Source of the DNA: an uncultured Clostridia bacterium
GTDB taxonomy: Bacteria > Bacillota > Clostridia > Oscillospirales > Ruminococcaceae
Direction: 5' to 3'
DNA length: 64,000 nucleotides
NCBI GenBank assembly: GCA_947589355.1
Contig: CANPZC010000002.1
Span: 90,464-154,463, forward strand
Part shown: positions 38,685 through 48,300 of the stretch, piece after piece
Numbering within the stretch: position 1 is the stretch's first letter
How the letters are laid out: each line of letters opens with the position of its first letter
Program-made: the position numbers and the translations under genes
The notes under the pieces: generated by a model
The model's database searches: none
Seen by the model: only the letters and a program-made list of their open reading frames with translations
What the model was told of the DNA's origin: nothing

Positions 38685-40896
38685 CGCCGTTATCCTCTGC
38701 CAGCATTTCTTTAAGGCAAGTATATCTGTTTGTCCTGCGGTTGTTGGCTATCATAAAGTTAATAGCCGCCATTGAACCTACGGCAATAAACATCTTTCTT
38801 GCCCTTGTAACGGCTGTATACAGCAAATTGCGGTAAAGAAGCTTTTCATTGCACTCTGCGGCTGCGTATATAACATAGTCAAACTCGCTGCCTTGACTTT
38901 TATGCACCGTTACGGCATATGCAAGCTCGATGTTTTCCATCATCGTTATCGTATACATACATTCTCTGCCGTCAAAATCAATAGTAACAAGACCTGTGGA
39001 GCGGTTTATATCAAGAATAGTGCCTATGTCGCCGTTATATATTTCAGCGCCTTGTTCAACGCCTTTTTCTGTTTCTCTGCGCCATACTATATCATAATTG
39101 TTGCGGTTCTGCATCACCTTGTCGCCAACACGGAATGTATTCATAAAGGTTTTTATCTCAGTTTTATCGTCTGACGGCGGATTTAGTTTATCCTGAAGCA
39201 TGCGGTTAAGTTCCACAGTACCGCTCATACCTATACGCGTGGGCGAAATTACCTGTATATGCTCGGTGGGTATTATCCCATACTCGGCAGGCAGCCTGTC
39301 CTTGCAAAGGCTTACAATAAGCTCTGACACTCCCCTGCCGCTTCTTGAAAAGAAAAAGAAGTCGTCGCAGTCGCCCCTGATGATCTGTTCGCCTTTTATT
39401 ATTCTGTGGGCATTTGTAACTATGCGGCTGCACTGCGCCTGTCTGAACACCTCGTGAAGCTGCACAACAGGCACTTTTCCGCTTTCTATAATATCTTTCA
39501 AAACGTTGCCTGCGCCTACCGAGGGCAGCTGGTCGCTGTCGCCGACAAGGATTAGTTTACAGGTAAGCGGAAGCGCGCGCAAAAGGGCATCAAACAGCAG
39601 AGAATCTACCATTGACATCTCATCTACAACGCACACATCACAGCCTAGCAAGTTTTCTTCATTATGTGTAAAATGTGGCACATCGCCGTCGGCATACTTT
39701 ACTTCAAGCAGGCGGTGTATCGTTTTGGCATCGTGCCCCGTAAGCTCGGTAAGGCGTTTTGCGGCTCTGCCCGTGGGGGCTGTTACCATAACGTTAAGAC
39801 CCTGCTGTTCAAACAAAGAAATTATGGCATTTAAAGTGGTTGTCTTGCCTGTTCCGGGGCCGCCGGTAAGAACTAAAAATCCTGTGGAAAGGGCATTGTT
39901 TATCGCCTCGCGCTGTATTCCCTCGTAGGTAATGCCGTTTTGCTCCTGCGCAATATCTATAACATCGCCGAAATCTTCTTTGCTGTCATAAGCAAGCTGG
40001 CTCATGATGTTGAGACGCCGAGAAATGTTGACGTCTGCTTTTGCAAAGTCAAGCAGCATTTCATACGTTCTGCCGCTTTTTTTGGTATAACGGATAACCA
40101 CTTTGTCATCGTGCAGCATCTGGAGTATCTCGTCAAACTTATCTTCTGTTACAGCCAAAAAATTGCAGCTGAGCTGACTAAGCTTATCTGTAGGCAGGCA
40201 GGTATGCCCCTCTGTTGAATTTTTGAGAAGCACCGTCATTATACCTGCGCGAACACGTTCTTCGCAGTCGTTTGCAAGATCTTGCCGCTGACCTATTTCA
40301 TCTGCTTTACCAAACGGCAGACCGACCTCGAAAGAACACATACAGTAAGGGTTGCTCTCTATCATTTCAAGGGCGCAGGTGCCCCACGCTTTATATGCGC
40401 GTATGGCATAAGTTACGGCTATGCCGTTTGACGAAAGATACGACATCAGCCGTTTTACTGCAAACTTATCGGCAAACTCTTCGGCGTATTTCTTAGCCTT
40501 TCTGGGTGAGATGCCGTCTATCTTGGTAAGCTGCATGGGGTCGTTTTCAAAAACTTCAAAAACTCTTTCGCCGAACATATCGACTATCTTTTTTGCAAGC
40601 ACAGGGCCTATGCCCTTGATAACGCCGCCTGCGAGATATTTACGTATATCGGTGATTTTTGCAGGCAGGGCGCGCTCGCAAAGGTGCGCTTTGAACTGCT
40701 CGCCATACTTGCGGTGGGTGGTATACTCTCCCACCAGATCAAGCACTTCGCCCTCGTCAACGTCGCCTATTTCGCCAACGACTGTAACAGGTTTTCCGTC
40801 TGCGTTGAGCATTATAACTGCAAAACCTGTTTCCTCGCTGATATGTACTACACTGTCTACCGTGCCTTTAAGCGTGGTATATTTTTTTGTGTTCAT
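38668..40896 (-). CDS. recD2: ATP-dependent RecD2-like DNA helicase
   Basis: 742 residues from the ATG at 40896, with GAGGA 9 bases upstream; the ATG at 40905 touches that site. N-terminal OB-like and helix-hairpin-helix regions (about residues 90-200, with GIGPVLAKKIVDMFG), then an SF1B helicase with Walker A TGGPGTGKTT, VDEMSM, GDSDQLP and the late VHKSQGSEF. RecD2 is the RecBC-independent form that acts in repair. Overlaps both neighbours, so recD2 and comF are coupled. Confidence 0.94.
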   Translation of the reverse strand: MNTKKYTTLKGTVDSVVHISEETGFAVIMLNADGKPVTVVGEIGDVDEGEVLDLVGEYTTHRKYGEQFKAHLCERALPAKITDIRKYLAGGVIKGIGPVLAKKIVDMFGERVFEVFENDPMQLTKIDGISPRKAKKYAEEFADKFAVKRLMSYLSSNGIAVTYAIRAYKAWGTCALEMIESNPYCMCSFEVGLPFGKADEIGQRQDLANDCEERVRAGIMTVLLKNSTEGHTCLPTDKLSQLSCNFLAVTEDKFDEILQMLHDDKVVIRYTKKSGRTYEMLLDFAKADVNISRRLNIMSQLAYDSKEDFGDVIDIAQEQNGITYEGIQREAINNALSTGFLVLTGGPGTGKTTTLNAIISLFEQQGLNVMVTAPTGRAAKRLTELTGHDAKTIHRLLEVKYADGDVPHFTHNEENLLGCDVCVVDEMSMVDSLLFDALLRALPLTCKLILVGDSDQLPSVGAGNVLKDIIESGKVPVVQLHEVFRQAQCSRIVTNAHRIIKGEQIIRGDCDDFFFFSRSGRGVSELIVSLCKDRLPAEYGIIPTEHIQVISPTRIGMSGTVELNRMLQDKLNPPSDDKTEIKTFMNTFRVGDKVMQNRNNYDIVWRRETEKGVEQGAEIYNGDIGTILDINRSTGLVTIDFDGRECMYTITMMENIELAYAVTVHKSQGSEFDYVIYAAAECNEKLLYRNLLYTAVTRARKMFIAVGSMAAINFMIANNRRTNRYTCLKEMLAEDNGDEVDI

Positions 40897-41227
40897 ATTC
40901 TTCATTCCTCAGAAGCTTTATAAGTCTTTTGTTGTTTTTTATCGCCAGCTGCGGCAGGTCATCTTTAAGCCTTGCCAAAAGCTCTTTGCGCAGTTTTTTG
41001 CTGTCCGTAAGTACAAAAATGTTGCGGCACGCGCTGTCGCTGTTAAAGCGGTCTTCCCACCATATCTCGCGTATGCGCTGCTCAAGTTCATCTGCATTTG
41101 CAAAGCTGTCGGCGCAGATGATATGTAACTGCTTTTTTCCGTGCTTTTCCGAAAGGCACACAAGGATAACTATCGGCAGCACGGACAAAAAAGCAACTAT
41201 AAGTGATATTATATACAGACCATTCAT
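40868..41227 (-). CDS. Hypothetical membrane-anchored protein, 119 residues
   Basis: ATG at 41227 with GGGGGTG upstream. One N-terminal membrane helix (about residues 4-24, LYIISLIVAFLSVLPIVILVCL) and a charged cytoplasmic-type domain of about 90 residues with a RRNEEYEHKK-like basic end. Not a family I recognise. It overlaps the recD2 start by 29 bases, so it is the first gene of the recD2-comF cluster. Promoter at 41287-41315. Confidence 0.65.
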   Translation of the reverse strand: MNGLYIISLIVAFLSVLPIVILVCLSEKHGKKQLHIICADSFANADELEQRIREIWWEDRFNSDSACRNIFVLTDSKKLRKELLARLKDDLPQLAIKNNKRLIKLLRNEEYEHKKIYHA

Positions 41228-41286
41228 AAGGCACACCCCCGTACTACAGGATATGCCAAACGGCTTGAATTTGCTATATACTATAT

Positions 41287-41315
41287 ATTGTATCACACTT
41301 TCATGCAAAATGCAA
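41287..41315 (-). promoter_or_regulatory. Promoter of the membrane protein-recD2-comF cluster
   Basis: On the minus strand TTGCAT (41315-41310), 17-base spacer, TACAAT (41292-41287). Confidence 0.68.
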
Positions 41316-41373
41316 CAATTAGTTTCAACAAATCACTCGGAAATATTCTGACGCAAAAAATATCAAAAAGCTC

Positions 41374-41402
41374 TTGACAACGAGAATTTGCTGTGATATA
41401 AT
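41374..41402 (+). promoter_or_regulatory. Promoter of tRNA-Trp
   Basis: TTGACA (41374-41379), 17-base spacer, TATAAT (41397-41402): perfect consensus, about 20 bases before the tRNA. Confidence 0.88.
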
Positions 41403-41421
41403 AATAAAGTCGTAAAAATAC

Positions 41422-41497
41422 AGGGGTATAGCTCAGATGGTAGAGCAGTGGTCTCCAAAACCACGTGCCGAGGGTTCAAGTCCTTCTGCCCCTGCCA
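41422..41497 (+). tRNA. tRNA-Trp (anticodon CCA)
   Basis: Full cloverleaf: acceptor AGGGGTA/TGCCCCT, D arm GCTC/GAGC, anticodon stem GTGGT/ACCAC with loop CTCCAAA, T arm GAGGG-TTCAAGT-CCTTC. Discriminator G at 41494 and CCA is encoded (41495-41497). This tRNA is the expected ligand of the T-box upstream of trpE. Confidence 0.97.
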
Positions 41498-41536
41498 AAT
41501 CCGTTCTGACCGCTTTAGCGGTTGGAACGGATTTTG
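41497..41536 (+). terminator. Terminator of tRNA-Trp
   Basis: Long hairpin starting at the last base of the tRNA: AAATCCGTTC..ACCGC, loop TTTA, GCGGT..GAACGGATTTT, then TTGTT. It ends the single-tRNA transcript. Confidence 0.85.
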
Positions 41537-41546
41537 TTAGTGAAAT

Positions 41547-41731
41547 AGGACTTGAAGCTGAGGCACGGAACGTGCCGGGCAACTCCGCTGAGCGCGCCCG
41601 GTGGGCGAAACAGCGAGGCGGAGTTGGCGCAGCGGTCGAAAAAGACGAGGAAAAGAGCCGTAAAGGCGATCGAAGTCTTTTTCGGGCACCGCAAGAGGGG
41701 TTGCGAAGCAACTTCAAGTCCTTCTGCCCTA
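41547..41731. repeat. Structured repeat-like element copying the tRNA-Trp 3' end
   Basis: A roughly 176-base G+C-richer block bounded by 14-base inverted repeats with one mismatch: 41547-41560 (AGGACTTGAAG then CTG) and 41709-41722. Its right end, 41715-41731, repeats 17 bases of the tRNA T-arm and acceptor (41475-41491). Inside are several stems: GCACG/CGTGC with loop GAA (41563-41575), CCGGGC/GCCCGG (41575-41601), AACTCCGC/GCGGAGTT (41581-41625), GAAAAAGAC/GTCTTTTTC (41638-41683) and GTTGC/GCAAC with loop GAA (41700-41712). No convincing gene is present. It may be a MITE-like repeat, a tRNA-derived element or a structured RNA. Confidence 0.55.
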
Positions 41732-41818
41732 TTCATTATTCACTAATTTTTTAGATAATATGTTACAACAATTTTGTCAAATAAGCTGCCCGACAAATCG
41801 GGATTTAGTGAGGATAAT

Positions 41819-42469
41819 ATGAAACTTGAGAAAATGGACGCTTTTTTCGCTACCCGCTTGAATGGGTACGACGAACATATGATGATGGAAATTGAAGGCG
41901 CAAAGGAATTTTATCCCTATACAGCAGCCTTGCTGCCGCCAAAGCATGATGCTTATGTGCTTGATTTAGGCTGTGGTACAGGAATTGAACTTGAATACTA
42001 CTTCACTCTAAATGGTGAAGCGTCAGTGGTGGGAATTGATTTGTCAGCCGATATGCTGTCAGCACTGAAACAGAAATTTTCAGACCGTAAAATCAAGCTG
42101 ATTTGCGGTTCTTATTTCGATGTTCCTTTTGAAACAAACTGCTTTGACGCCGCCGTATCAGTCGAATCGCTGCATCATTTCACCGCCGCACAAAAGCTGA
42201 AACTGTATAAAAAACTGAATATTGCACTGACCGACAATGGATATTTCGTTCTGACAGATTATTTCGCAGATTCGGAAGAAGCAGAGCATTTTTACTTTTC
42301 TGAATTGGAAAGGCTGAAAAGCGAGCAGAGACTTGAACCAAATGTGTTTTATCACTATGACACGCCACTGACAGTGGAGCATGAAATTGAGGTTCTAAAG
42401 AAAGCAGGATTTTCAGATGTGCAAATTATGCGAAACTGGGAAGCCACTTACACCATACTTGCACACTGA
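41819..42469 (+). CDS. Class I SAM-dependent methyltransferase
   Basis: 216 residues from the ATG at 41819 (GAGGAT upstream); a longer frame from a TTG at 41774 lacks a ribosome site. SAM-binding motif VLDLGCGTGIELEYY, then the acidic GIDLSADML, and VSVESLHHF as post-motif. Methyltransf_25/11-like; the substrate is unknown. It has its own terminator and is not part of the MATE operon downstream. Confidence 0.85.
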   Translation: MKLEKMDAFFATRLNGYDEHMMMEIEGAKEFYPYTAALLPPKHDAYVLDLGCGTGIELEYYFTLNGEASVVGIDLSADMLSALKQKFSDRKIKLICGSYFDVPFETNCFDAAVSVESLHHFTAAQKLKLYKKLNIALTDNGYFVLTDYFADSEEAEHFYFSELERLKSEQRLEPNVFYHYDTPLTVEHEIEVLKKAGFSDVQIMRNWEATYTILAH

Positions 42470-42516
42470 TAACTTCTGATTTGTCGGCGAGTTATCGGAA
42501 ACATAAATACATATGA

Positions 42517-42545
42517 GATTATCAAGTAAAATTGATAGTCTTTTT
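42517..42545 (+). terminator. Terminator of the methyltransferase gene
   Basis: Nine-base stem GATTATCAA/TTGATAGTC (one G-T pair), loop GTAAAA, then TTTTT. The MATE promoter begins 4 bases later. Confidence 0.75.
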
Positions 42546-42548
42546 ATA

Positions 42549-42577
42549 TTGACTTGCATAAAACTTTGCAGTATAAT
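42549..42577 (+). promoter_or_regulatory. Promoter of the MATE/GrpB-pyrophosphatase operon
   Basis: TTGACT (42549-42554), 17-base spacer, TATAAT (42572-42577), about 40 bases before the ATG at 42617. Confidence 0.82.
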
Positions 42578-42616
42578 TGTATACAACAGAATTTCTACAC
42601 AAGAAGGCATTTAACT

Positions 42617-44014
42617 ATGAAACGTGAAAAGGGTGTAAATCACTCTCAGATGGATATACTAAGCGGCAGCATTGTTGACAAGCTGATACTGTTTGCTCTG
42701 CCGCTTGCTTTTACAGGAATGTTGCAGCAGCTTTTCAATGCAGCCGATGTTGCGGTAGTAGGCAACTACGTCGGAAAAGAGGCTATGGCTGCGGTAGGCA
42801 GCAACAGTGCGATAATAGGTCTTTTGGTAAACGGATTTGTAGGGCTTGCGCTTGGCGCTAATGTTGCAATTTCAACATACATAGGTCAGAAAAGGCCCGA
42901 CAGAATACACAACTGCGTTCACACGTCAGTGCTGTTTTCTCTGATAGGCGGCGTATTCATAACCGCTGTGGGAGAGATAGTTGCGCCTATTCTTATTGAC
43001 AGCTTGTCCGTGCCGTCAAACGTATACCCTATGGCGCTTGCGTATCTGCGGATATATCTGCTCGGTATGCCGGTCATCTTTCTTTACAACTTTGAAGCGG
43101 CGATATTCCGCAGTCAGGGTGACACGAAAACTCCGCTGATATGCCTTATTGTTTCGGGTGTGCTCAACGTTGGGCTGAACCTTTTGTTTGTGCGCGTTTT
43201 CGGTATGAACGCAGACGGAGTGGCGCTGGCAACGGTCATATCAAACCTTGCAAGCTCCGTGCTTCTGTTTGTATTGCTTGTTCGCCGCAACGATGCGATA
43301 AAGATAAAGTTTTCTGACATTCGCATACATAAGACAGAGCTTATACCGATGATAAAGATTGGTCTGCCTGCCGGACTGCAAAGCATGGTGTTCTCAATCT
43401 CAAACATATGCATACAATCAGCAATAAACAAGCTTGGCAGCGATGTTATGGCTGCTTCTGCTGCTGCGTTCAATATTGAGATTCTGGCATACTACCTGCT
43501 GAACTCGTTTGGTCAGGGCTGTACGACATTTGTGGGTCAGAACTACGGTGCAGGAAATATCTCTCGGTGCAGAAAGGTAACGAGGATAAGCCTTATTATT
43601 GACGTTGCGGTAACCACTGCGGTTTCTTTGATAATACTTTACTTTGGCAAGCCGCTGCTTGGCATATTCAACAGCGATTCGACAATAAAGGACATAGGCT
43701 TTATAAGGCTGGCATTTATTCTGTCGGCGGAGGGCATAAACGCTGTTATGGAGATAATGTCGGGCGCTATGAGGGGTTACGGTCACTCGCTCTCCCCTGC
43801 CCTGATAACATTTTTCGGCGTGTGCGGCATAAGGATAGCATGGGTGTACACGATATTTGCATGGTCACCGAAATTTATAACGCTTATGCTCGTTTACCCG
43901 ATAAGCTGGGTAGCTACTGCAATTGCTTTGGTGATAGCATACATACTGTTTATGAGACACTTTTTGCGAACGTTCATTGACAGCAAGATACATCTTAGAA
44001 AGGATCAGTTATGA
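42617..44014 (+). CDS. MATE-family efflux transporter
   Basis: 465 residues, about twelve membrane helices in two halves (for example LILFALPLAFTGMLQQLF near the N-terminus). Typical MATE features include the QQLFNAADVAVVGNYVG helix and the FGQGCTTFVGQNYGAG loop in the second half. Exports drugs or metabolites in exchange for Na+ or H+. The ATG at 42617 with AAGG upstream is preferred to longer frames. Overlaps the next gene in ATGA. Confidence 0.92.
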   Translation: MKREKGVNHSQMDILSGSIVDKLILFALPLAFTGMLQQLFNAADVAVVGNYVGKEAMAAVGSNSAIIGLLVNGFVGLALGANVAISTYIGQKRPDRIHNCVHTSVLFSLIGGVFITAVGEIVAPILIDSLSVPSNVYPMALAYLRIYLLGMPVIFLYNFEAAIFRSQGDTKTPLICLIVSGVLNVGLNLLFVRVFGMNADGVALATVISNLASSVLLFVLLVRRNDAIKIKFSDIRIHKTELIPMIKIGLPAGLQSMVFSISNICIQSAINKLGSDVMAASAAAFNIEILAYYLLNSFGQGCTTFVGQNYGAGNISRCRKVTRISLIIDVAVTTAVSLIILYFGKPLLGIFNSDSTIKDIGFIRLAFILSAEGINAVMEIMSGAMRGYGHSLSPALITFFGVCGIRIAWVYTIFAWSPKFITLMLVYPISWVATAIALVIAYILFMRHFLRTFIDSKIHLRKDQL

Positions 44015-44916
44015 TAGGTCTTGAAAGAGGTACGGTGAAGCTTTATCCTCACGAAAAACAGTGGGAAACGCAGGCACAGGAAACAATATCCCGTCTTAAA
44101 GAAATACTTGGCGATACTATAAAAGACATTCGCCATGTGGGCAGTACAGCAATAAAAAGCATAAAAGCAAAGCCGATAATTGACATTATGGTTGCTGTAG
44201 ACAGTTTTGAAGATGTTTTGTCATATGAGCAAAAGCTTAAAGAAGCAGGGTTTTATTACCGACCGAAAGCGCATGGCTCTTTTTTGGGTGACCAATTGCT
44301 GTTTGCCTGCGGAAGTTATTACGATGGCACGGGCAATATGCAGACGCACTTTATACACGTAGTAAAAACGGGCAGTATGGATCACCGAAATTACATTAAT
44401 TTTGTGGAGTACATGAATGCTTTCCCTGCCGCTGCCAAAGCATACGAGCGCGTGAAAGAACGCCTTGCAGCAAATTCTGATGACAGAAGCGTATACATAC
44501 AGGGCAAAGCGGAGTTTATAACATATGCTTTAAGAAAGGCGCTGAACTATTCTTTCTTCGGTAAGTTAGTTGACATAGAGATAGACCGCCCGTTAGGATA
44601 TGTTCACAAAAAGGGCGAAAAGGTGCTGCATTACCCTATAAATTACGGATATATACCGAATGTTATCGGCGGCGACGGCGAAGAACTTGATGTATACTTG
44701 CTGGGTGTAGACAAGCCTGTTGAAAGGTATACGGTAAAGATAATAGCCGTGATACACCGCCGCGAACACGAGGAGGACAAGCTTGTCGGCGCACCTGTGG
44801 GAATGACATTTTCAGAAAAAGAAATAGCCGATGCGGTACACTTTCAGGAAAAGTTCTACTCCGACTATATTCAGACCGATAAAAATGATTTTTTCTTTGA
44901 AGACAAATATTTATAA
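44011..44916 (+). CDS. GrpB (UPF0157) nucleotidyltransferase-fold protein fused to an inorganic pyrophosphatase-like domain
   Basis: 301 residues in two parts. Residues about 10-180 are a GrpB/UPF0157 domain, a polymerase-beta-like nucleotidyltransferase fold, with HVGSTA (Gly44-Ser45) and Pro-Ile-Ile-Asp58. Residues about 186-301 resemble family I inorganic pyrophosphatase: VDIEIDRPLGYVH, YPINYGYIP, and GDGEELDVYLLG, which matches the D-x-D-x-x-D signature with Glu in place of the middle Asp. The reading frame is continuous, with no sign of a frameshift. A nucleotidyltransferase with its own pyrophosphatase is plausible but untested. Co-transcribed with the MATE gene. Confidence 0.85.
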   Translation: MIGLERGTVKLYPHEKQWETQAQETISRLKEILGDTIKDIRHVGSTAIKSIKAKPIIDIMVAVDSFEDVLSYEQKLKEAGFYYRPKAHGSFLGDQLLFACGSYYDGTGNMQTHFIHVVKTGSMDHRNYINFVEYMNAFPAAAKAYERVKERLAANSDDRSVYIQGKAEFITYALRKALNYSFFGKLVDIEIDRPLGYVHKKGEKVLHYPINYGYIPNVIGGDGEELDVYLLGVDKPVERYTVKIIAVIHRREHEEDKLVGAPVGMTFSEKEIADAVHFQEKFYSDYIQTDKNDFFFEDKYL

Positions 44917-44920
44917 AGCA

Positions 44921-44954
44921 AAGCTCCGAAGCGTAAACCTCGGAGCTTGTTTTT
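44921..44954. terminator. Bidirectional terminator between the GrpB fusion and trpA
   Basis: Stem AAGCTCCGA/TCGGAGCTT with a 10-base loop. GTTTTTAT follows on the plus strand and TGCTTTAT on the minus strand, so it can stop both transcripts. Confidence 0.85.
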
Positions 44955-45723
44955 ATCTTATAGCATCTTTCATAGACTTTACATACTCACCAACATATTT
45001 GGGCGAATCCTTGCCGTATTTCTCGATTATCTTTATTATCGCAGAGCCAACTATAGCGCCGTCGGCAATATCGGACATTTTCTTTGCCTGCTCGGGCGTT
45101 GATATGCCGAAACCTATAGCACACGGGATATTTGTATTTTCTCTGACTATCTTGACTATCGAGGCAAGATCGGTCTTTATCTCGCTTCTTGTTCCGGTAA
45201 CGCCAAGGCTTGAAACTATGTAGAGAAATCCCTCGGCTTCTTTTGCTATCATGGAGATACGGTCGGCAGAAGTCGGCGCTATCAGAGATATAAGGTCAAC
45301 GCCGTATTTTTGACAGACGGGCAGAAATTCGTCTTTTTCTTCATATGGAAGATCAGGCAGTATCAAGCCGTCAATGCCTATTTCTTTACAGGTGGAAATA
45401 AACTTTTCCGCGCCGTAAGAGAAAACAACGTTTGCATAGGTCATAAACACCATGGGTATGAAAACTTCTTTGCGTATCTCTTTTACAAGATCAAAAATTT
45501 TATCGGTAGTAACGCCGCCATTCAGCGCCCTTATATTTGCGCCTTGAATTACAGGGCCTTCGGCTGTAGGGTCGGAAAAAGGTATGCCTAGCTCTATAAG
45601 GTCAGCGCCGTTTTCTGCGGCAGCTTTTACTGCTTGCAGAGTGGTTTGCAGATCGGGGTCGCCGCAGGTTATGAACGGTATAAACGCTTTGCCGTTTGCA
45701 AATGCCTTATTTATATTACTCAT
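44953..45723 (-). CDS. trpA: Tryptophan synthase alpha subunit
   Basis: 256 residues from the ATG at 45723 with GGAGG 6 bases upstream. Cleaves indole-3-glycerol phosphate to indole. Conserved Glu in [11 protein letters not shown], Asp in DGLILPDLP, and the GFGISTPEQ phosphate-binding motif. Last gene of the trp operon; overlaps trpB by 8 bases, which fits coupled synthesis of the two subunits of one complex. Confidence 0.97.
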   Translation of the reverse strand: MSNINKAFANGKAFIPFITCGDPDLQTTLQAVKAAAENGADLIELGIPFSDPTAEGPVIQGANIRALNGGVTTDKIFDLVKEIRKEVFIPMVFMTYANVVFSYGAEKFISTCKEIGIDGLILPDLPYEEKDEFLPVCQKYGVDLISLIAPTSADRISMIAKEAEGFLYIVSSLGVTGTRSEIKTDLASIVKIVRENTNIPCAIGFGISTPEQAKKMSDIADGAIVGSAIIKIIEKYGKDSPKYVGEYVKSMKDAIR

Positions 45724-46906
45724 GGATATCCTCCCCTCTGTATCTTGCAATAGCCGCGCAGTCCTTGTCGCCTCTGCCTGAAACGGTTATAACAATGATC
45801 TTATCTTTGCTCATGGTCGGGGCAAGTTTCATCGCATATGCCACCGCATGGGCTGATTCTATTGCAGGAATAATGCCCTCGGTCTTTGCCAGATACTCAA
45901 ACGCGCAGACCGCTTCTTCATCGGTTACGGGAACATACTGCGCTCTGCCTATGTCGTGCAGATATGCGTGCTCGGGGCCTACTCCGGGATAGTCAAGACC
46001 TGCCGAGATGGAGTAAACGGGCGCTATCTGACCGTATTTATCCTGACAGAAATAAGACTTCATTCCGTGGAAGATACCAAGGCTGCCTGTGTTCATGGTC
46101 GCGGCTGTTTCAAAGGTATCTATTCCCCTGCCTGCCGCCTCGCAGCCTATCAGCTGAACGTCTTTATCCTCGATAAAATGATAGAAACTGCCTATTGCAT
46201 TTGAGCCGCCGCCAACGCAAGCCAGAACGGCATCGGGCAGCCTGCCTTCTTTTTCAAGCATCTGCTGCTTTATTTCTTTTGAAATTACCGACTGAAAATC
46301 TCTCACTATCGTCGGGAACGGGTGCGGACCCATTACAGAGCCGAGACAGTAGTGGGTGTCGTCAATTCGGCTGGTCCACTCTCTCATGGCCTCTGACACC
46401 GCATCTTTGAGCGTTGCAGTACCTGTTTTTACCGGTACAACATCAGAGCCCAGAAGCCGCATACGGTAAACATTGAGCGCCTGACGCTTGGTGTCCTCCT
46501 CTCCCATGAAAACCACACATTCCATGCCCATAAGCGCGGCAGCTGTAGCGGTAGCAACACCGTGCTGACCTGCACCCGTTTCGGCGATAAGGCGTGTTTT
46601 GCCCATTTTTTTTGCAAGCAGCGCCTGACCCAGCACATTGTTTATCTTATGCGCGCCCGTATGGTTAAGGTCTTCACGCTTGAGATATATCTTCGCTCCG
46701 CCGAGGTCTGCGGTCATTTTTTCTGCATAATACAGCCTTGACGGTCTGCCTGCATAATCGTTGAAAAGCGCCGTTAGCTCATCGTTAAACTGTTTATCGT
46801 TCTTGTAAAAGTTATACGCTTCTTCAAGCTCGATAACGGCGTTCATAAGTGTTTCTGGTATATACTGACCGCCGTGTATACCGAAACGACCGTTTTTATT
46901 AGTCAT
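45716..46906 (-). CDS. trpB: Tryptophan synthase beta subunit
   Basis: 396 residues from the ATG at 46906, which has GGAGAG upstream; an ATG five codons earlier would contain that site. PLP enzyme that joins indole and serine. PLP lysine in [12 protein letters not shown], glycine-rich GGGSNAIG. Length fits TrpB1, the form that pairs with TrpA. Confidence 0.97.
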   Translation of the reverse strand: MTNKNGRFGIHGGQYIPETLMNAVIELEEAYNFYKNDKQFNDELTALFNDYAGRPSRLYYAEKMTADLGGAKIYLKREDLNHTGAHKINNVLGQALLAKKMGKTRLIAETGAGQHGVATATAAALMGMECVVFMGEEDTKRQALNVYRMRLLGSDVVPVKTGTATLKDAVSEAMREWTSRIDDTHYCLGSVMGPHPFPTIVRDFQSVISKEIKQQMLEKEGRLPDAVLACVGGGSNAIGSFYHFIEDKDVQLIGCEAAGRGIDTFETAATMNTGSLGIFHGMKSYFCQDKYGQIAPVYSISAGLDYPGVGPEHAYLHDIGRAQYVPVTDEEAVCAFEYLAKTEGIIPAIESAHAVAYAMKLAPTMSKDKIIVITVSGRGDKDCAAIARYRGEDIHE

Positions 46907-47519
46907 GACTTTTCTCTCCATTTCTTACTATGCGCACAAATTCACGCATTTTATTCTCATCTTTCAAGCCGTCTGTTTCAATGCCCGAACTTACATCAAC
47001 GGCATATGGGTGCAAGGTGTTTACAGCATCTGCAACATTTTCTAGTGACAGTCCGCCTGCAAGAAAATAAGGTCTTTGCAAACCATCAAGCAAGCTCCAG
47101 TCAAAACGCCTGCCTGTTCCCTTTCCTGCATCTGCCATGATATAGTCGGCAGAAGAGTTTTCAGCTTTTTGGATATCTGTAGTATCGGATATTTTGAAAG
47201 CCTTTATTATGGGCTTGTTCGTAAGTTTACGCAGCTCGCTTATATAGCCATCGTCCTCATATCCGTGAAGCTGTATAACGTCAATTATTCCGCTTTCGGC
47301 AAGGTGAGCCACTCTTTGCGGCGTTTCATCAACAAAAACACCAACCGCCTTAATTTTGCTGTCAAGTTTTTCTTTAAGAGCTTTTGCCTGCTCATCTGAA
47401 ACTTGCCGCTTGCTTTTATCCCAAAACACAAAACCTATAAACTCGGGCAGAAGAACATTCACAACATCTATGTCGCACGCCCTTGAAAGACCGCACAGTT
47501 TTATTTTAGTTTCGCTCAT
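46899..47519 (-). CDS. trpF: Phosphoribosylanthranilate isomerase
   Basis: 206 residues from the ATG at 47519, preceded by AGAGGTG and one base after the trpC stop. Converts phosphoribosylanthranilate to Cd[10 protein letters not shown] at the N-terminus carries the active-site Cys, and [11 protein letters not shown] is the phosphate-binding loop near the C-terminus. Separate trpF and trpC genes here, not fused. Confidence 0.95.
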   Translation of the reverse strand: MSETKIKLCGLSRACDIDVVNVLLPEFIGFVFWDKSKRQVSDEQAKALKEKLDSKIKAVGVFVDETPQRVAHLAESGIIDVIQLHGYEDDGYISELRKLTNKPIIKAFKISDTTDIQKAENSSADYIMADAGKGTGRRFDWSLLDGLQRPYFLAGGLSLENVADAVNTLHPYAVDVSSGIETDGLKDENKMREFVRIVRNGEKSHD

Positions 47520-47520
47520 T

Positions 47521-48300
47521 TTAAGCACCTCTGAGATATGCAAGCTTTGCTTTTTTATCTTCGGCACGCATAAGCGTTTCACCAACAAGAACTGCATCTG
47601 CGCCTATCTCACGCAGGCTGCGAACGTCATCGGCAGTTTTTACACCGCTTTCAGAAACAAACAAAATATCATTCGGTATAAGCTGCCTGAGACGTCGGCT
47701 GTTTTCGGTATCTACAGAAAAATCCTTAAGATTGCGATTGTTAACGCCTATTATCCTTGCACCTGCCGATATCGCCGTTTTTACTTCCTGCTCGTCATGT
47801 GCTTCCACAAGAGCTGAAATTCCTAGTTTATCGCATATGCCTATATAGCGCTTTATCTGCTCTTTTTCAAGAATAGAACATATCAACAACACTGCCTGCG
47901 CGCCGAGAAGTTTTGCCTCATATATCATATATTCATCAACTGTGAAATCCTTACGGAGACATGGTATTGAAACATTTGCTGCAATTTCTTTCAGATACTC
48001 ATTACTACCAAGAAACCACTTTGGCTCTGTAAGCACCGATATGCAGTCAGCGCCTGCCGCTTCGTATTCTTTTGCAATATCAAGATACGGGAAATCGGGA
48101 GCTATAAGACCTTTTGACGGTGATGCTTTTTTACATTCGCATATAAAAGAGATACCGTCTTTTTTCAGAGCATTTTCAAAAGCAAAAGTACCCACGGGCA
48201 GAGAAAGCGCTCTTTTTGCCATTTCATCAGCAGGAACTTCAAGCTTAGCTTTTTCTGCACGCTCTTTGGCATACTGCGACAACTGATCGAGAATAGTCAT
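47521..48300 (-). CDS. trpC: Indole-3-glycerol phosphate synthase
   Basis: 259 residues. Visible family motifs are [42 protein letters not shown] and VSESGV, all on the TIM-barrel phosphate and active-site loops. It converts CdRP to indole-3-glycerol phosphate. Overlaps trpD in ATGA. Confidence 0.97.
   Translation of the reverse strand: MTILDQLSQYAKERAEKAKLEVPADEMAKRALSLPVGTFAFENALKKDGISFICECKKASPSKGLIAPDFPYLDIAKEYEAAGADCISVLTEPKWFLGSNEYLKEIAANVSIPCLRKDFTVDEYMIYEAKLLGAQAVLLICSILEKEQIKRYIGICDKLGISALVEAHDEQEVKTAISAGARIIGVNNRNLKDFSVDTENSRRLRQLIPNDILFVSESGVKTADDVRSLREIGADAVLVGETLMRAEDKKAKLAYLRGA

Noticed and set aside
41437..41754. A 105-residue open frame (and frames on the other strand) running through tRNA-Trp and the following element
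   Set aside because: It starts inside the tRNA, crosses a terminator and several stems, and shows no protein-like composition or ribosome site.
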